The notes beneath the pieces are model-generated. The model had not been told where the DNA came from, did not search any database, and saw only the letters and a list, made by a program, of their open reading frames with translations. 64,000 bases of DNA. It comes from Streptomyces sparsogenes. GTDB lineage: Bacteria; Actinomycetota; Actinomycetes; Streptomycetales; Streptomycetaceae. The stretch is taken from positions 62,001 to 126,000 of the forward strand of contig NZ_MAXF01000038.1 in NCBI RefSeq assembly GCF_001704635.1, written 5' to 3'. Both the position numbers and the translations under genes were made by a program. Below, one piece after another: positions 18,297 through 26,228 of the stretch (the stretch's first letter is position 1; each line of letters starts with the position of its first letter).

Positions 18297-19762
18297 CGGA
18301 GGCCGTCACCGGCGCCCCGGCCTACCGGGCCTGGGCGCTCCCCGGCATCCCCGAGGTGCGCCCCGGCGACGACCTCGCCAAGCTCATCGCCGCCGCCGCG
18401 ACCGCCGAGGGCCTGCCCGGGCTCGCGGACGGCGATGTCCTGCTCGTCACCTCCAAGATCGTCAGCAAGGCGGAGGGGCGGATCGTCAAGGCCGCGGACC
18501 GCGAGGCCGCCATAGACGCCGAGGCCGTCCGGGTCGTCGCCCGGCGCGGGCGCACCCGCATCGTGGAGACCCGGCACGGCCTGGTGATGGCCGCGGCCGG
18601 GGTCGACGCCTCCAACACCCCCGCCGGCACCGTCCTGTTGCTCCCCGAGGACCCCGACGCCTCCGCGCGGCGGATCCGGGACGGGCTGCGGGACGCGCTC
18701 GGGATCGAGCTGGGGGTGGTGGTCACCGACACCTTCGGTCGGCCGTGGCGCAGCGGGGTCACCGACGTCGCCATCGGCGCGGCGGGGGTGCGGGTCCTGG
18801 AGGACCTGCGCGGCGGCACCGACGCCCACGGCAACCCGCTGAGCGCCACCGTCGTCGCCACGGCCGACGAGCTGGCGGCGGCGGGCGACCTGGTCAAGGG
18901 CAAGGCGGGCGGGCTGCCGGTGGCGGTGGTCCGCGGGCTGCCGCAGGTCGTACGGGCGGCCGGCGCGGCGGAGGCCGACACCGCCGGCGGCACGGGCAGC
19001 GCCGAGGGCCCGGACGGGCAGGGTGGCCAGGACGGCCAGGACGACGCCGGGAGGTTCGAAGGCCCCGAGAGCTTCGAAGGCTCCGAGAGCGTCGAGGGCC
19101 CCGACCTGGGCGCCCGGCCGCTGATCCGCCCGGCCGCCGACGACATGTTCCGGCTCGGCACCTCCGAGGCCGTCCGGGAGGCCGTCACGCTGCGCCGTAC
19201 GGTGCGCGAGTTCACCGACGAGCCCGTGGACGGCGACGCGGTGCGCCGGGCCGTGGCCGCCGCGGTCACCGCCCCCGCCCCGCACCACACCACGCCCTGG
19301 CGGTTCGTGCTGCTGGAGTCCGCCGAGTCGCGGCTGCGGCTGCTCGACGCGATGCGCGAGGCGTGGATCGCGGACCTGCGCGGCGACGGCTTCTCCGAGG
19401 CGAGCATCGCCAAGCGGGTCCGGCGCGGGGACGTGCTGCGCAAGGCGCCGTACCTGGTGGTGCCCTGCCTGGTCACGGACGGGGCGCACCCCTACCCGGA
19501 CCCCCGGCGGAGCGCGGCCGAGCGCGAGATGTTCGTGGTCGCGGCGGGCGCCGGGGTGCAGAACCTGCTGGTCGCGCTGGCGGGCGAGGGGCTGGGGTCG
19601 GCGTGGGTCTCCTCGACGATGTTCTGCCGCCCCGTCGTACGCGAGGTGCTGGGGCTGCCCGAGGAGTGGGACCCGATGGGCGCGGTCGCGGTGGGCCGCC
19701 CGGCGGCCCCGCCCTCGCCCCGGCCGGCGAGGGACGCGGACGCGTTCCTGGTGGTGCGCTAG
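18293..19762 (+). CDS. fbiB: F420 gamma-glutamyl ligase / nitroreductase-fold fusion (FbiB)
   Basis: A 489-residue bifunctional enzyme. The N-terminal half (about 10-225) is CofE-like: [33 protein letters not shown] and [19 protein letters not shown] are ligase motifs. The C-terminal half (about 285-489) is an FMN nitroreductase fold ([42 protein letters not shown]). In this family it reduces dehydro-F420-0 and the ligase adds the poly-glutamate tail. Between them lies a Gly/Asp/Glu-rich linker with GFEGxES-like repeats (about 240-280). Start coupled to cofD by ATGA. Its stop codon is shared with the end of an inverted-repeat element. Confidence 0.93.
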   Translation: MTEAVTGAPAYRAWALPGIPEVRPGDDLAKLIAAAATAEGLPGLADGDVLLVTSKIVSKAEGRIVKAADREAAIDAEAVRVVARRGRTRIVETRHGLVMAAAGVDASNTPAGTVLLLPEDPDASARRIRDGLRDALGIELGVVVTDTFGRPWRSGVTDVAIGAAGVRVLEDLRGGTDAHGNPLSATVVATADELAAAGDLVKGKAGGLPVAVVRGLPQVVRAAGAAEADTAGGTGSAEGPDGQGGQDGQDDAGRFEGPESFEGSESVEGPDLGARPLIRPAADDMFRLGTSEAVREAVTLRRTVREFTDEPVDGDAVRRAVAAAVTAPAPHHTTPWRFVLLESAESRLRLLDAMREAWIADLRGDGFSEASIAKRVRRGDVLRKAPYLVVPCLVTDGAHPYPDPRRSAAEREMFVVAAGAGVQNLLVALAGEGLGSAWVSSTMFCRPVVREVLGLPEEWDPMGAVAVGRPAAPPSPRPARDADAFLVVR

Positions 19763-19921
19763 GGCCTCTCGTTTGGATCACGCCGGGCTCGCGGGCCCTG
19801 GCACCGCGCCTCGCGGCGTTGTCGTCGGTTGCCATGGCTCCGCCATGGCGCCCTCCTCCGCCTTGCGATGCCCGGCACCAGACCCCGCTCCCTGATCCGG
19901 CCTGATCCAAACGAAAGACCC
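19762..19921. mobile_element. MITE-like 160-bp element with 19-bp terminal inverted repeats
   Basis: The left end GGGCCTCTCGTTTGGATCA (19762-19780) and the right end TGATCCAAACGAAAGACCC (19903-19921) are inverted repeats with 2 mismatches in 19. The interior has no ORF. The element exactly fills the space between two converging genes: its first base is the last base of the fbiB stop (TAG), and its last base is the last base of the stop of the isochorismatase-like gene. I recall very similar GGGTCTTTCGTTTGGATCA ends scattered in Streptomyces genomes. No target-site duplication is evident. Confidence 0.65.
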
Positions 19922-20511
19922 TAGCCCTCGCGCCGGCCCTTGCCCACCCCTTGAGGGGCGATCGCCCCCAGCCAGTCGTCGACGGTGACGACATCCGCCC
20001 ACTGCGGGAACAGCCGCTCCACGAGGGCCCGGTGCAGCTCCGGGTCGGGGTCCAGGCAGGCGTCGGAGAGGACGGTGAGGTCGAAGTCCAGGTCGTTCGC
20101 CTGGCACAGGGTGGACAGCACCACAGCGCTGGTGGCGATGCCGGTGAGCACGAGGCTGTCGATACCGCGCGCCCGCAGGACCACATCGAGATCGCTGCCC
20201 GAGAACGCGCTCGCCCGCCTCTTGGTGACCACCACGTCGCCCGGGCGGGGCGCGACGTCGGGATGGATCTCGGTGCCCGGTGCGCCCTCGACGTAGAGGC
20301 CGGCCTGTGCGATGGCGGTGAGGGCCCTGTTGCGCGTGCCGACTTCCGGGAAGCCGGGGCGTAGCGCGATGACCACGTAGATCACCGGGATGTCCGCCGC
20401 CCGGGCCCCGTCGATCGCCCTGCGCAGGCGTGGCAGATATCCGGAGCCGTCCTCGTCGACGATGTCCACGACGGCCTGTTGGACGTCCATCACAAGAAGG
20501 GCGCTGCTCAT
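19921..20511 (-). CDS. Isochorismatase-fold hydrolase lacking the nucleophilic cysteine
   Basis: A 196-residue protein of the isochorismatase-like hydrolase superfamily. The N-terminus SSALLVMDVQQAVVD carries the conserved Asp, and the Lys region is DVVVTKRRASAFSGSDLD. Where cysteine hydrolases have Cys after the GxAT turn, this one reads LTGIATSAVVLSTL, so the nucleophile is Val. It may act like true isochorismatases, which do not need that Cys, or be inactive. The start at 20511 has GGAGATGAC directly upstream. It lies 103 bp downstream of the lasso protease gene on the same strand; co-transcription is possible but a role in lasso synthesis is unproven. Confidence 0.8.
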   Translation of the reverse strand: MSSALLVMDVQQAVVDIVDEDGSGYLPRLRRAIDGARAADIPVIYVVIALRPGFPEVGTRNRALTAIAQAGLYVEGAPGTEIHPDVAPRPGDVVVTKRRASAFSGSDLDVVLRARGIDSLVLTGIATSAVVLSTLCQANDLDFDLTVLSDACLDPDPELHRALVERLFPQWADVVTVDDWLGAIAPQGVGKGRREG

Positions 20512-20614
20512 GTCATCTCCAGGTGCGAAGTCGGCTCCGCGGTGAGACGGGCCGAGGTCTGATGCCCCTGGAACGCGCACGGCCGGAGAGGATAATCCCC
20601 CGCTTCGGGCACTC

Positions 20615-21043
20615 CTAGGGGGCGCCCTCCGCCGGGACCGAGAACAGGGGGCGGAAGTAGGAAGGGTCGGCCTTCTCCTCGACCATGCGGCCCTCGGCCT
20701 CCACCCACGCGTGGGCGCCGAAGGGCAGGCGGGCCCGTACCCCCACCGTCCAGGTGGGCCAGGTGCCGCGCGCCCGGCACAGCAGGACGATCGCCAGGGA
20801 GCGGGGCAGGCACCCCTCGTCCCCGGCGCAGCGGAGGCTGACGGCCACCACGGCCTCGCGGGCGGCGCGGGCCTCCGCGTAGGTGGCCGGGCGGGCGCCC
20901 TTGCGCAGGCGGGCGAGGAGGGCGCGGGTGCGGGCCGGCGGCTTGGCGGCGAGGCGGCGGGCGACGGCCACGGCGAGCAGCACCTGCAGCCGGCGGCCCG
21001 GGGAGAGCCGGACCTCCGTCCGGTGGGGTACGACCGAACTCAC
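20615..21043 (-). CDS. Lasso peptide leader peptidase (B2, transglutaminase-like)
   Basis: A 142-residue B2 protein that removes the leader of the lasso precursor. It has the transglutaminase-like triad region: Cys in GDEGCLPRSLAIVLLCR, His in FGAHAWVEAEGRMV, and an acidic residue just after. The N-terminal part (RRLQVLLAVAVARRLAAK) is hydrophobic, as usual for B2. The GTG start overlaps the TGA of B1 (GTGA), indicating co-translation. Arrangement A-C-B1-B2 with split B1/B2 is the standard actinobacterial lasso layout. Confidence 0.9.
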   Translation of the reverse strand: MSSVVPHRTEVRLSPGRRLQVLLAVAVARRLAAKPPARTRALLARLRKGARPATYAEARAAREAVVAVSLRCAGDEGCLPRSLAIVLLCRARGTWPTWTVGVRARLPFGAHAWVEAEGRMVEEKADPSYFRPLFSVPAEGAP

Positions 21044-21300
21044 GCCTCCCGCACCACCTTCGCCTGCCGGAGGTCGGCCATCAGCTGCTCCACGTCGGCG
21101 CGGGCGCGTGGCTCGTCGACGTCGTAGACGGCCATCAGCCGCTCGGCGGTCTCCTGCACCGTGCTGCCGTCGACCAGGGCGCGGAAGGCGAGGGAGGCGG
21201 TCGGGTTGAGCTGCCAGTAGCGGCCGTCCCTGCCGTCCAGCAGGACCGTGCCGTAGTCGGTGTCCACCGTTGAGACGTCGGGGTGCAGTGTCCAGGTCAT
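21040..21300 (-). CDS. Lasso peptide RiPP recognition element (B1, PqqD-like)
   Basis: An 86-residue stand-alone PqqD-like winged-helix protein (MTWTLHPDVSTVDTDYGTVL; DGRDGRYWQLNPTASLAFRAL; VDEPRARADVEQLMADL) that binds the precursor leader and delivers it to B2. The YWQLNPTASLAF motif is typical of lasso B1. The true start is at 21300; the longer open frame upstream overlaps the cyclase gene. RBS GGAGACAACC lies just before the ATG. Confidence 0.92.
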   Translation of the reverse strand: MTWTLHPDVSTVDTDYGTVLLDGRDGRYWQLNPTASLAFRALVDGSTVQETAERLMAVYDVDEPRARADVEQLMADLRQAKVVREA

Positions 21301-21332
21301 GGTTGTCTCCTGCCTCGGGTCCGGTGGCGGGC

Positions 21333-23153
21333 TCAGGGGTGGGTGGCGGCGGCCGGCCGGGGGGCCGTGGCCCTCGCCCACAGTTCACAGCTGAGCGCGG
21401 ACTGCGGCGCACCTCGGTGGAGGCTGTCGGTGTAGGGCCGGTCGAACAGCTCGCGCAGCGGTCCGGGGTCGATCAGGCCCAGGGCGGCCAGGTGGGAGCC
21501 GTCCCACAGTTCCGCGAGGTCCCGCCGGTGCTCTTCGAAGCCCTCGGCGACGAGCGTGGTGCCGTCGCCCTTGTCCCGCCGGGTCAGCACCCCCGGCGGC
21601 ATGACGTCCGCCATGGCCGCCTTGATGAGGGGCTTGAACTCCCAGGGGGTGACGCGCTCCTCGGGCCGGACGGCCAGGCATGCCTCGATGACCTGGTCGT
21701 CGAGGAAGGGCGAGGTGTGGCTGAAGTCCTGGGTCTCGGTCAGTTGGTGGCACTGGCGGACGAGCCGCCCGGCGTCGTGGATGGCCAGCAGGTCGTTGTG
21801 CCGCCCCCGCGTCGGCGCGAGCGGCTCGACCGCCGCGGCCGCCTCCCGCAGGGTGCGGGCCACCAGGTCCCTGGCGTCCGGGGTGAGCCATCCGGGCAGG
21901 CGCGGGAAGTGGCCCCAGTCGGACAGCGGGTTCGGGGCGCGCCGGACGCGGCCGTGGGCCCGGTCCGCGAACCAGCGGCGGTAGGAGCGGCCGTCCAGCA
22001 GGCCCCGGGCCTCGACGCCCAGGCTGCTGCGGCGCAGTTGGGTCAGCACTCTCAGGCGCTGGGCGGCCAGCAGCGGCCGGTGGCGCAACAGGTCGTGTTG
22101 ATAGGCCGGGTGCCCGCGCAGCAGTTGGTCGCCACCGAGCCCGTCGAGGTGCAGCCGCGAGCCGTGCGCGACGGCCCGCTGCCGTATGGCGCGCAGCCGG
22201 GGCCCGCTCAGCAGGGCGATGGACGGCTCGTCGGGAACGCCGTCCAGGCCCATGAGGCCGCCGAAGAACGGCGGCAGCTCGCGGTTGGAGTAGACGATGT
22301 GGTTGAGGTCCGGCAGGCCGGCGGCGGCCTGCCTGGCCCACTCGACGTCCTCGTCGGCCTGGTCGTCGTTCTCCATGGTGAACGTGGTGAGCGAGGGCCG
22401 GTACCGGGCGGCCAGCAGGGCGACGCTGGTGGAGTCCATGCCGCCGGAGAGGTCCGCGCTGACGGGCTCGGTGCCGTCGGCGCGCACCCGTACGGCGTCG
22501 TCCAGCGCCCGGCGCAGCAGCCGGCCGCCCTCGGCCAGGGAACGCACCGGCTCGGGGGCCTGCCACCAGCGGGTGACCCGCGGCCGCCGGCCGTCGGCGG
22601 GCAGCGTCAGGTACGAGCCCGGGGGCACTGCGGAGACCCCGCGCCACGGCGGCAGGTCGCCCAGGGGGTGCGGCAGCGCGTCCAGGGTGCGCAGGGCGAG
22701 CAGGGCCGGGTCGAGCGCGGCGTCCAGGACGGCCGCCAGGACGTCCGCGCGGTCCGCGGCGACGGTGAGGGCGCCGAGCCGGCCGTGGAAGATCCGGCGC
22801 AGTCCGGAGGCGGTGCCCTGCACGCGCAGGCGGCCCCGCACGGAGGCGACGAGGTGGTAGCTGCCGGCCCACGCCAGGCCCAGCCGGTCGAGGTCGGTCA
22901 CCTCGTCGATACGGGCGGCCGCGGCGGCGAGTTCGTCAGGGGTCGCCGAGCAGTGGCCGATCACGGCGAGCCGGGTGTCGCCCCGTTCGGCCACCAGGGC
23001 CCGGCCTTCGGCCAGCCGGCCGGCCACACAGGGCCGGCCGGACCGGTGCCTCAGCAGGATGCGCACGCCGTCCGTCGGGAGCCGGCCGATGGCGGCCGCC
23101 GCGCCCTCGTCATCCGGCAGCGCGACGAAGTACTGCCAACCGGCATCGACCAT
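21333..23153 (-). CDS. Lasso peptide macrolactam synthetase (C, asparagine-synthetase-like)
   Basis: A 606-residue homologue of asparagine synthetase B that adenylates the Asp/Glu side chain of the core and closes the N-terminal macrolactam. The C-terminal half has the ATP-pyrophosphatase loop DLSGGMDSTSVALLA (residues 236-241 SGGMDS) and LHLDGLGGDQLLRG. The N-terminal glutaminase-like domain lacks the catalytic N-terminal Cys (starts MVDAGWQYF), as expected for lasso cyclases, which do not use glutamine. It lies 39 bp downstream of the precursor and 32 bp upstream of B1. Confidence 0.92.
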   Translation of the reverse strand: MVDAGWQYFVALPDDEGAAAAIGRLPTDGVRILLRHRSGRPCVAGRLAEGRALVAERGDTRLAVIGHCSATPDELAAAAARIDEVTDLDRLGLAWAGSYHLVASVRGRLRVQGTASGLRRIFHGRLGALTVAADRADVLAAVLDAALDPALLALRTLDALPHPLGDLPPWRGVSAVPPGSYLTLPADGRRPRVTRWWQAPEPVRSLAEGGRLLRRALDDAVRVRADGTEPVSADLSGGMDSTSVALLAARYRPSLTTFTMENDDQADEDVEWARQAAAGLPDLNHIVYSNRELPPFFGGLMGLDGVPDEPSIALLSGPRLRAIRQRAVAHGSRLHLDGLGGDQLLRGHPAYQHDLLRHRPLLAAQRLRVLTQLRRSSLGVEARGLLDGRSYRRWFADRAHGRVRRAPNPLSDWGHFPRLPGWLTPDARDLVARTLREAAAAVEPLAPTRGRHNDLLAIHDAGRLVRQCHQLTETQDFSHTSPFLDDQVIEACLAVRPEERVTPWEFKPLIKAAMADVMPPGVLTRRDKGDGTTLVAEGFEEHRRDLAELWDGSHLAALGLIDPGPLRELFDRPYTDSLHRGAPQSALSCELWARATAPRPAAATHP

Positions 23154-23192
23154 GTCAATGTCCTTACGGGGTGTGCCGCATCAGCGTCGGCC

Positions 23193-23342
23193 TCAGGTGA
23201 GCCTGTCGTAGAAGTGGATAATGTTCTCGTAGCCGGTCAGACCGAAGTAGCCGGTGTCCTCCTGAAAGGAGCCGCACTCGACCATCTTGGGGGCTTCATA
23301 GGTCTGGAGCTCGCTGGTCTCCTGGAATTCGTCGCCCTGCAT
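23193..23342 (-). CDS. Lasso peptide precursor (A)
   Basis: A 49-residue precursor, too short for routine ORF calling, with GGGAGGTG 7 nt before the ATG. The leader carries the actinobacterial lasso pattern Y-x2-P-x-(L/M)-x3-G-x5-T-x: YEAPKMVECGSFQEDTG (residues 15-31). With Thr30 at -2, the core starts at Tyr32: YFGLTGYENIIHFYDRLT (18 residues). Glu8 of the core would close an eight-residue ring (YFGLTGYE), leaving tail NIIHFYDRLT with bulky His/Phe/Tyr plugs. If cleavage were after Thr30 instead, Gly1 and Glu9 would form a nine-residue ring. The core's xxGLxGx(D/E) start resembles citrulassin as I remember it, but the tail differs. Core Cys is absent, so disulfide classes I/III/IV are excluded. 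Confidence 0.9.
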   Translation of the reverse strand: MQGDEFQETSELQTYEAPKMVECGSFQEDTGYFGLTGYENIIHFYDRLT

Positions 23343-23655
23343 CACAGTTCACCTCCCCGTTGACTGGTATGACCGCTCAGGGCGGAAACGCGTTCCGATG
23401 CGGAAGGTTTCACGGACGCCGGGATGACTCCCAACCGACCGATATACGAGGGGATTTGACATTCCCTCGCCGCCCTGGGCCTGATCGACAGGGAATCACG
23501 CGGCTCACCCCGAATTCAAGATCCACGATCAACCGTCCTGCCATGAATAATCCGGAATGCTCCCTCTTACTTTCGGCCCGGCCACCCCTGACTTCACCCC
23601 CGCTCAGAGAACCGGAATTCACCGATCAAGATCAATGGCAGGTCGGTCGGCCCAT
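23343..23655. other. Divergent spacer between lasso operon and PPOX gene
   Basis: About 313 bp with lower GC than the neighbourhood and no convincing gene. It should contain the lasso operon promoter on the minus strand. An imperfect inverted repeat (minus strand GAGGGAAT-GTCAA-ATCCCCTC, around 23449-23469) next to a TATATC sequence is a candidate operator/promoter, but I cannot define a convincing -35/-10 pair. Confidence 0.4.
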
Positions 23656-23661
23656 TAGGGT
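23656..23661 (+). promoter_or_regulatory. -10 box TAGGGT of a leaderless-type promoter (PPOX gene)
   Basis: TAGGGT fits TANNNT and ends 6 nt before the ATG at 23668, so transcription likely begins at the start codon. No Shine-Dalgarno is visible. Confidence 0.55.
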
Positions 23662-23667
23662 CGGGGT

Positions 23668-24327
23668 ATGACGCCAACTCTCGCCGGCAGTGCCTTCGAC
23701 TCGCTCCGCCACGACGCCGTGCCCGACCAGGAGACGCTGCGCCGGGCCTACGCGCTCCCCAGCGACGCGGCCGTACGCAAGCAGATGACCGAGCTCACCG
23801 ACCAGACCAAGCGGTTGATCGGATGCTCATCGCTGGTCCTGGTCGCCAGCGTGGACGCCGAGGGCAACTGCGACGTCTCCCCGCGCGGCGGCCCCGCCGG
23901 GTTCGTCGCCGTCCTGGACGACCGGACGGTGGCGATACCGGACGCGACCGGCAACAAGCGGCTGGACACCCTGCAGAACGTCGTCGCCACCGGCCGGGCC
24001 GGGCTGCTGTTCGTCATCCCCGGGCGCACCACGACGCTCAGGGTGAACGGCCGGGCCTGCGTCTCCACCCGCCCCGAGCTGCTGTCGCAGCTGACCCCCG
24101 TGGGCAAGCCGCCGGCCAGCGCGCTGGTGCTGGGGATCGAGGAGGTCTACCCGCACTGCCCCAAGTCGCTCCTGCGCAGCGGGGCCTGGAAGCCGGAAGA
24201 GTGGCTGCCGGCGGACGCCCAGCCGACCTCGGCCGAGGTGACCCTGGCCCAGCTGCGGATGCCGGAGCTGACGATCGCCGACATCGAGCAGGCGGAGGCG
24301 GAATCGCTCAAGTACCGGTACGAATAA
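23668..24327 (+). CDS. PPOX-class FMN-dependent flavoprotein (pyridoxamine 5'-phosphate oxidase-like)
   Basis: A 219-residue member of the split-barrel PNPOx-like family of the MSMEG_1061 type. After an N-terminal helical part (about 1-45), the barrel runs LVLVASVDAEGNCDVSPRGGPAGFVAVLDDRTVAIPD (first strands and FMN phosphate loop), NKRLDTLQNVVATGRAGLLFVIPG and TLRVNGRACVST. The family includes oxidoreductases using FMN or F420; the substrate is unknown. Divergent from the lasso operon and convergent with the beta-propeller gene. Confidence 0.85.
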   Translation: MTPTLAGSAFDSLRHDAVPDQETLRRAYALPSDAAVRKQMTELTDQTKRLIGCSSLVLVASVDAEGNCDVSPRGGPAGFVAVLDDRTVAIPDATGNKRLDTLQNVVATGRAGLLFVIPGRTTTLRVNGRACVSTRPELLSQLTPVGKPPASALVLGIEEVYPHCPKSLLRSGAWKPEEWLPADAQPTSAEVTLAQLRMPELTIADIEQAEAESLKYRYE

Positions 24328-24370
24328 AGACTACCGAAACGAGTAGAACGGCGGCACGCGGGCGCTTCGA

Positions 24371-25423
24371 TCACAGCTTGCGCACGATGATGCGGCCGGT
24401 GTCGCCGCCGGAGGCGAGGAGCGTGCCGTCCGCTGAGATCCTGACCGTACGGGTGCGCCCCGTGCCCCCGCCCCGGTCGCCCGGGCGGCGCGCGAAGGCG
24501 GGATCACCGCGGCGGGTGACGGCGTCGACGACGTCGGTGTCGCCCCGGCGGCCGATGGCCAGGGTGGAGCCGTCGGGCGAGTACGCCCAGCCGTAGCAGG
24601 TGGCCCAGCGGTCGCTGAGGAACGGGTGCGGAAAGTGCCAGACGAGTTCGCCGGTCTCCAGGGAGAAAGCGCCCGGGCCCGCGGCGGAATCGGTGGTGGC
24701 GACGAGCAGTGTGTCGGCCGGGTCGAAGCCGATCGTATGGGGCTTGTGGTCCATCGGGATACGGCGCAGGACCGTATCCCGGTCGATGTCCCAGATCTCG
24801 ACCTCGGTGACCTCGGGATCGTCCTCCTTGTACCGGGACCCCTTGGAGAAGCACAGCCCCAGGAGCTTCCCGGACGGGGAAAGCGCGCCCGCCCAGCAGC
24901 CCGTCGAGGGCCTTTTCGTGGACGTCGCGAACACGTTGTTCCCGTCCTGGTCGAGTATTCGGACCCGGTCACCGGCGTCGAAGAGCAGCAGCCGCCGCCG
25001 GGCCGCGTCCCAGGCGGGACGGAGGCGGAAAGGGTTGTGCGCGGCGTCCTTGAACTCCCGGTATTCGGCGAGCATTCGGGTGTGCCCGCTTGCCGGATCG
25101 AACAGGCGCGTTTCCCCATTGAGCGCGTAGACGATGTGCTCGCCGGCGGCGTCGAAGTGCACGGCGTGCACGAATGTCTGCGTCTCGCCCGGTGGCTCCG
25201 CGTGGATCAGCCGGCGGTGTCCGGTGCCGACGTCGATCAGGTGGAGCTCGGCGCCGTAGGCATCCCCCAGCATGGTCCCGACGACGAGGGTCCGGCCGTC
25301 CGGAGACAGGTCGAACGCGTCGGCGGAGCACTGGTTGGGGACCTCCACATCGAGCACGACGGCGCCGCGCGCCGACCCGGCGGCGTCGGCCGGCGGCCTC
25401 GTCGTTGGGTCCAGGCTGGTCAT
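24371..25423 (-). CDS. WD40/beta-propeller repeat protein
   Basis: A 350-residue cytoplasmic protein without signal peptide, made of about seven blade-like repeats with S-x-DG-x-x-L-A/V-x-G pattern: DAFDLSPDGRTLVVGT, ALSPSGKLLGLCFSKG, WAYSPDGSTLAIGRRG, RISADGTLLASGGDTG. The other blades carry FDPASGH and LETGELVWHF strands. Such proteins are protein-interaction scaffolds; no partner can be named. The start MTSLDPTTRPPADAAG is preferred over an upstream in-frame alternative because the preceding 14 residues look non-coding. Confidence 0.75.
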   Translation of the reverse strand: MTSLDPTTRPPADAAGSARGAVVLDVEVPNQCSADAFDLSPDGRTLVVGTMLGDAYGAELHLIDVGTGHRRLIHAEPPGETQTFVHAVHFDAAGEHIVYALNGETRLFDPASGHTRMLAEYREFKDAAHNPFRLRPAWDAARRRLLLFDAGDRVRILDQDGNNVFATSTKRPSTGCWAGALSPSGKLLGLCFSKGSRYKEDDPEVTEVEIWDIDRDTVLRRIPMDHKPHTIGFDPADTLLVATTDSAAGPGAFSLETGELVWHFPHPFLSDRWATCYGWAYSPDGSTLAIGRRGDTDVVDAVTRRGDPAFARRPGDRGGGTGRTRTVRISADGTLLASGGDTGRIIVRKL

Positions 25424-25493
25424 GGCCGGTGAATCTACACACAGGCGCCGACACGGCCCCGGCACGCGGACCAGCTCGGTGCGGGGCGTGAGG

Positions 25494-26141
25494 TCAGCCC
25501 TGGACGCAGAAGACGAGCAGGTCCATGGTGTGGCCGTACTTCAGGGCGGTCTGCCACTCCTCGTGCTCCACGTCGAGCTTGTCGGCGAGGAGTTTGGCGT
25601 CAAGGGAGAAGCGGTGGTCCAGGCGGTTGAGCACGGCCTTGTAGGCGTCGGCGACGGCCTTGGCCTTGGCGAGGGGGAGGTAGCCGATGGCCGGGTAGCC
25701 GTCCGTGGGGCTCGGGACGGGGTACGGGAGCAGGTCGGGGAAGTCCGCGAACAGGTAACTGGTCGGCAGGAGGTCGGCGGGGACGCCCAGAGTGCGGAGT
25801 TCCTCGTCCATGAGCCCGAAGCAGGTGGATGGTTTGGAATACACGCCCATGTCGACGGGGTCGGATCCGGTGCACTCGAGGACGGCCATCAGCGCGGCGT
25901 AGTACGCGTAGCCGACGGACGCGCCCTCCGCGTCCGCCCGGCCCGCGATGAGGTGTTCCAGGGCCTCGGGGACGGTGAGGCCCCAGTCGATGCCCTGGTG
26001 GTCGATGCGGTGCTGGTGGGCCCGTGCCCACTCGCGCATGGTGTCGAGGATCTCCTCCTGCTGGGCGGTGTACTCGCCGCCCCGCACATAGCCGAGGACC
26101 CGGCTCAGGGTGACCGTCTTCATGGTGATCACGTGGCTCAT
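25494..26141 (-). CDS. Conserved hypothetical protein (DUF7691-like)
   Basis: The 215-residue product is soluble and without signal peptide: SHVITMKTVTLSRVLGYVRG at the N-terminus, WGLTVPEALEHLIAGRADAEG, and an aromatic-rich GYAYYAALMAVLECTGSDP helix. I recall similar streptomycete proteins annotated only as domain of unknown function (DUF7691-type); this is not certain. The start at 26141 (MSHVIT) or 26123 (MKTVTL) cannot be decided. The open frame continues far upstream antisense to the PEP-mutase-like gene, which I regard as spurious. Confidence 0.6.
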   Translation of the reverse strand: MSHVITMKTVTLSRVLGYVRGGEYTAQQEEILDTMREWARAHQHRIDHQGIDWGLTVPEALEHLIAGRADAEGASVGYAYYAALMAVLECTGSDPVDMGVYSKPSTCFGLMDEELRTLGVPADLLPTSYLFADFPDLLPYPVPSPTDGYPAIGYLPLAKAKAVADAYKAVLNRLDHRFSLDAKLLADKLDVEHEEWQTALKYGHTMDLLVFCVQG

Positions 26142-26216
26142 GCGGCCATGTTCGCAAGCCCTGTCGACACCCCGGTCTCCGGGGACGGTTCGGGCGGCGC
26201 CGAACCGTTCCGGCCC

Positions 26217-26222
26217 TAGCGT
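26217..26222 (+). promoter_or_regulatory. -10 box TAGCGT of a leaderless-type promoter (PEP-mutase-like gene)
   Basis: TAGCGT fits TANNNT and ends 6 nt before the ATG at 26229. Confidence 0.5.
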
Positions 26223-26228
26223 CGGGCC

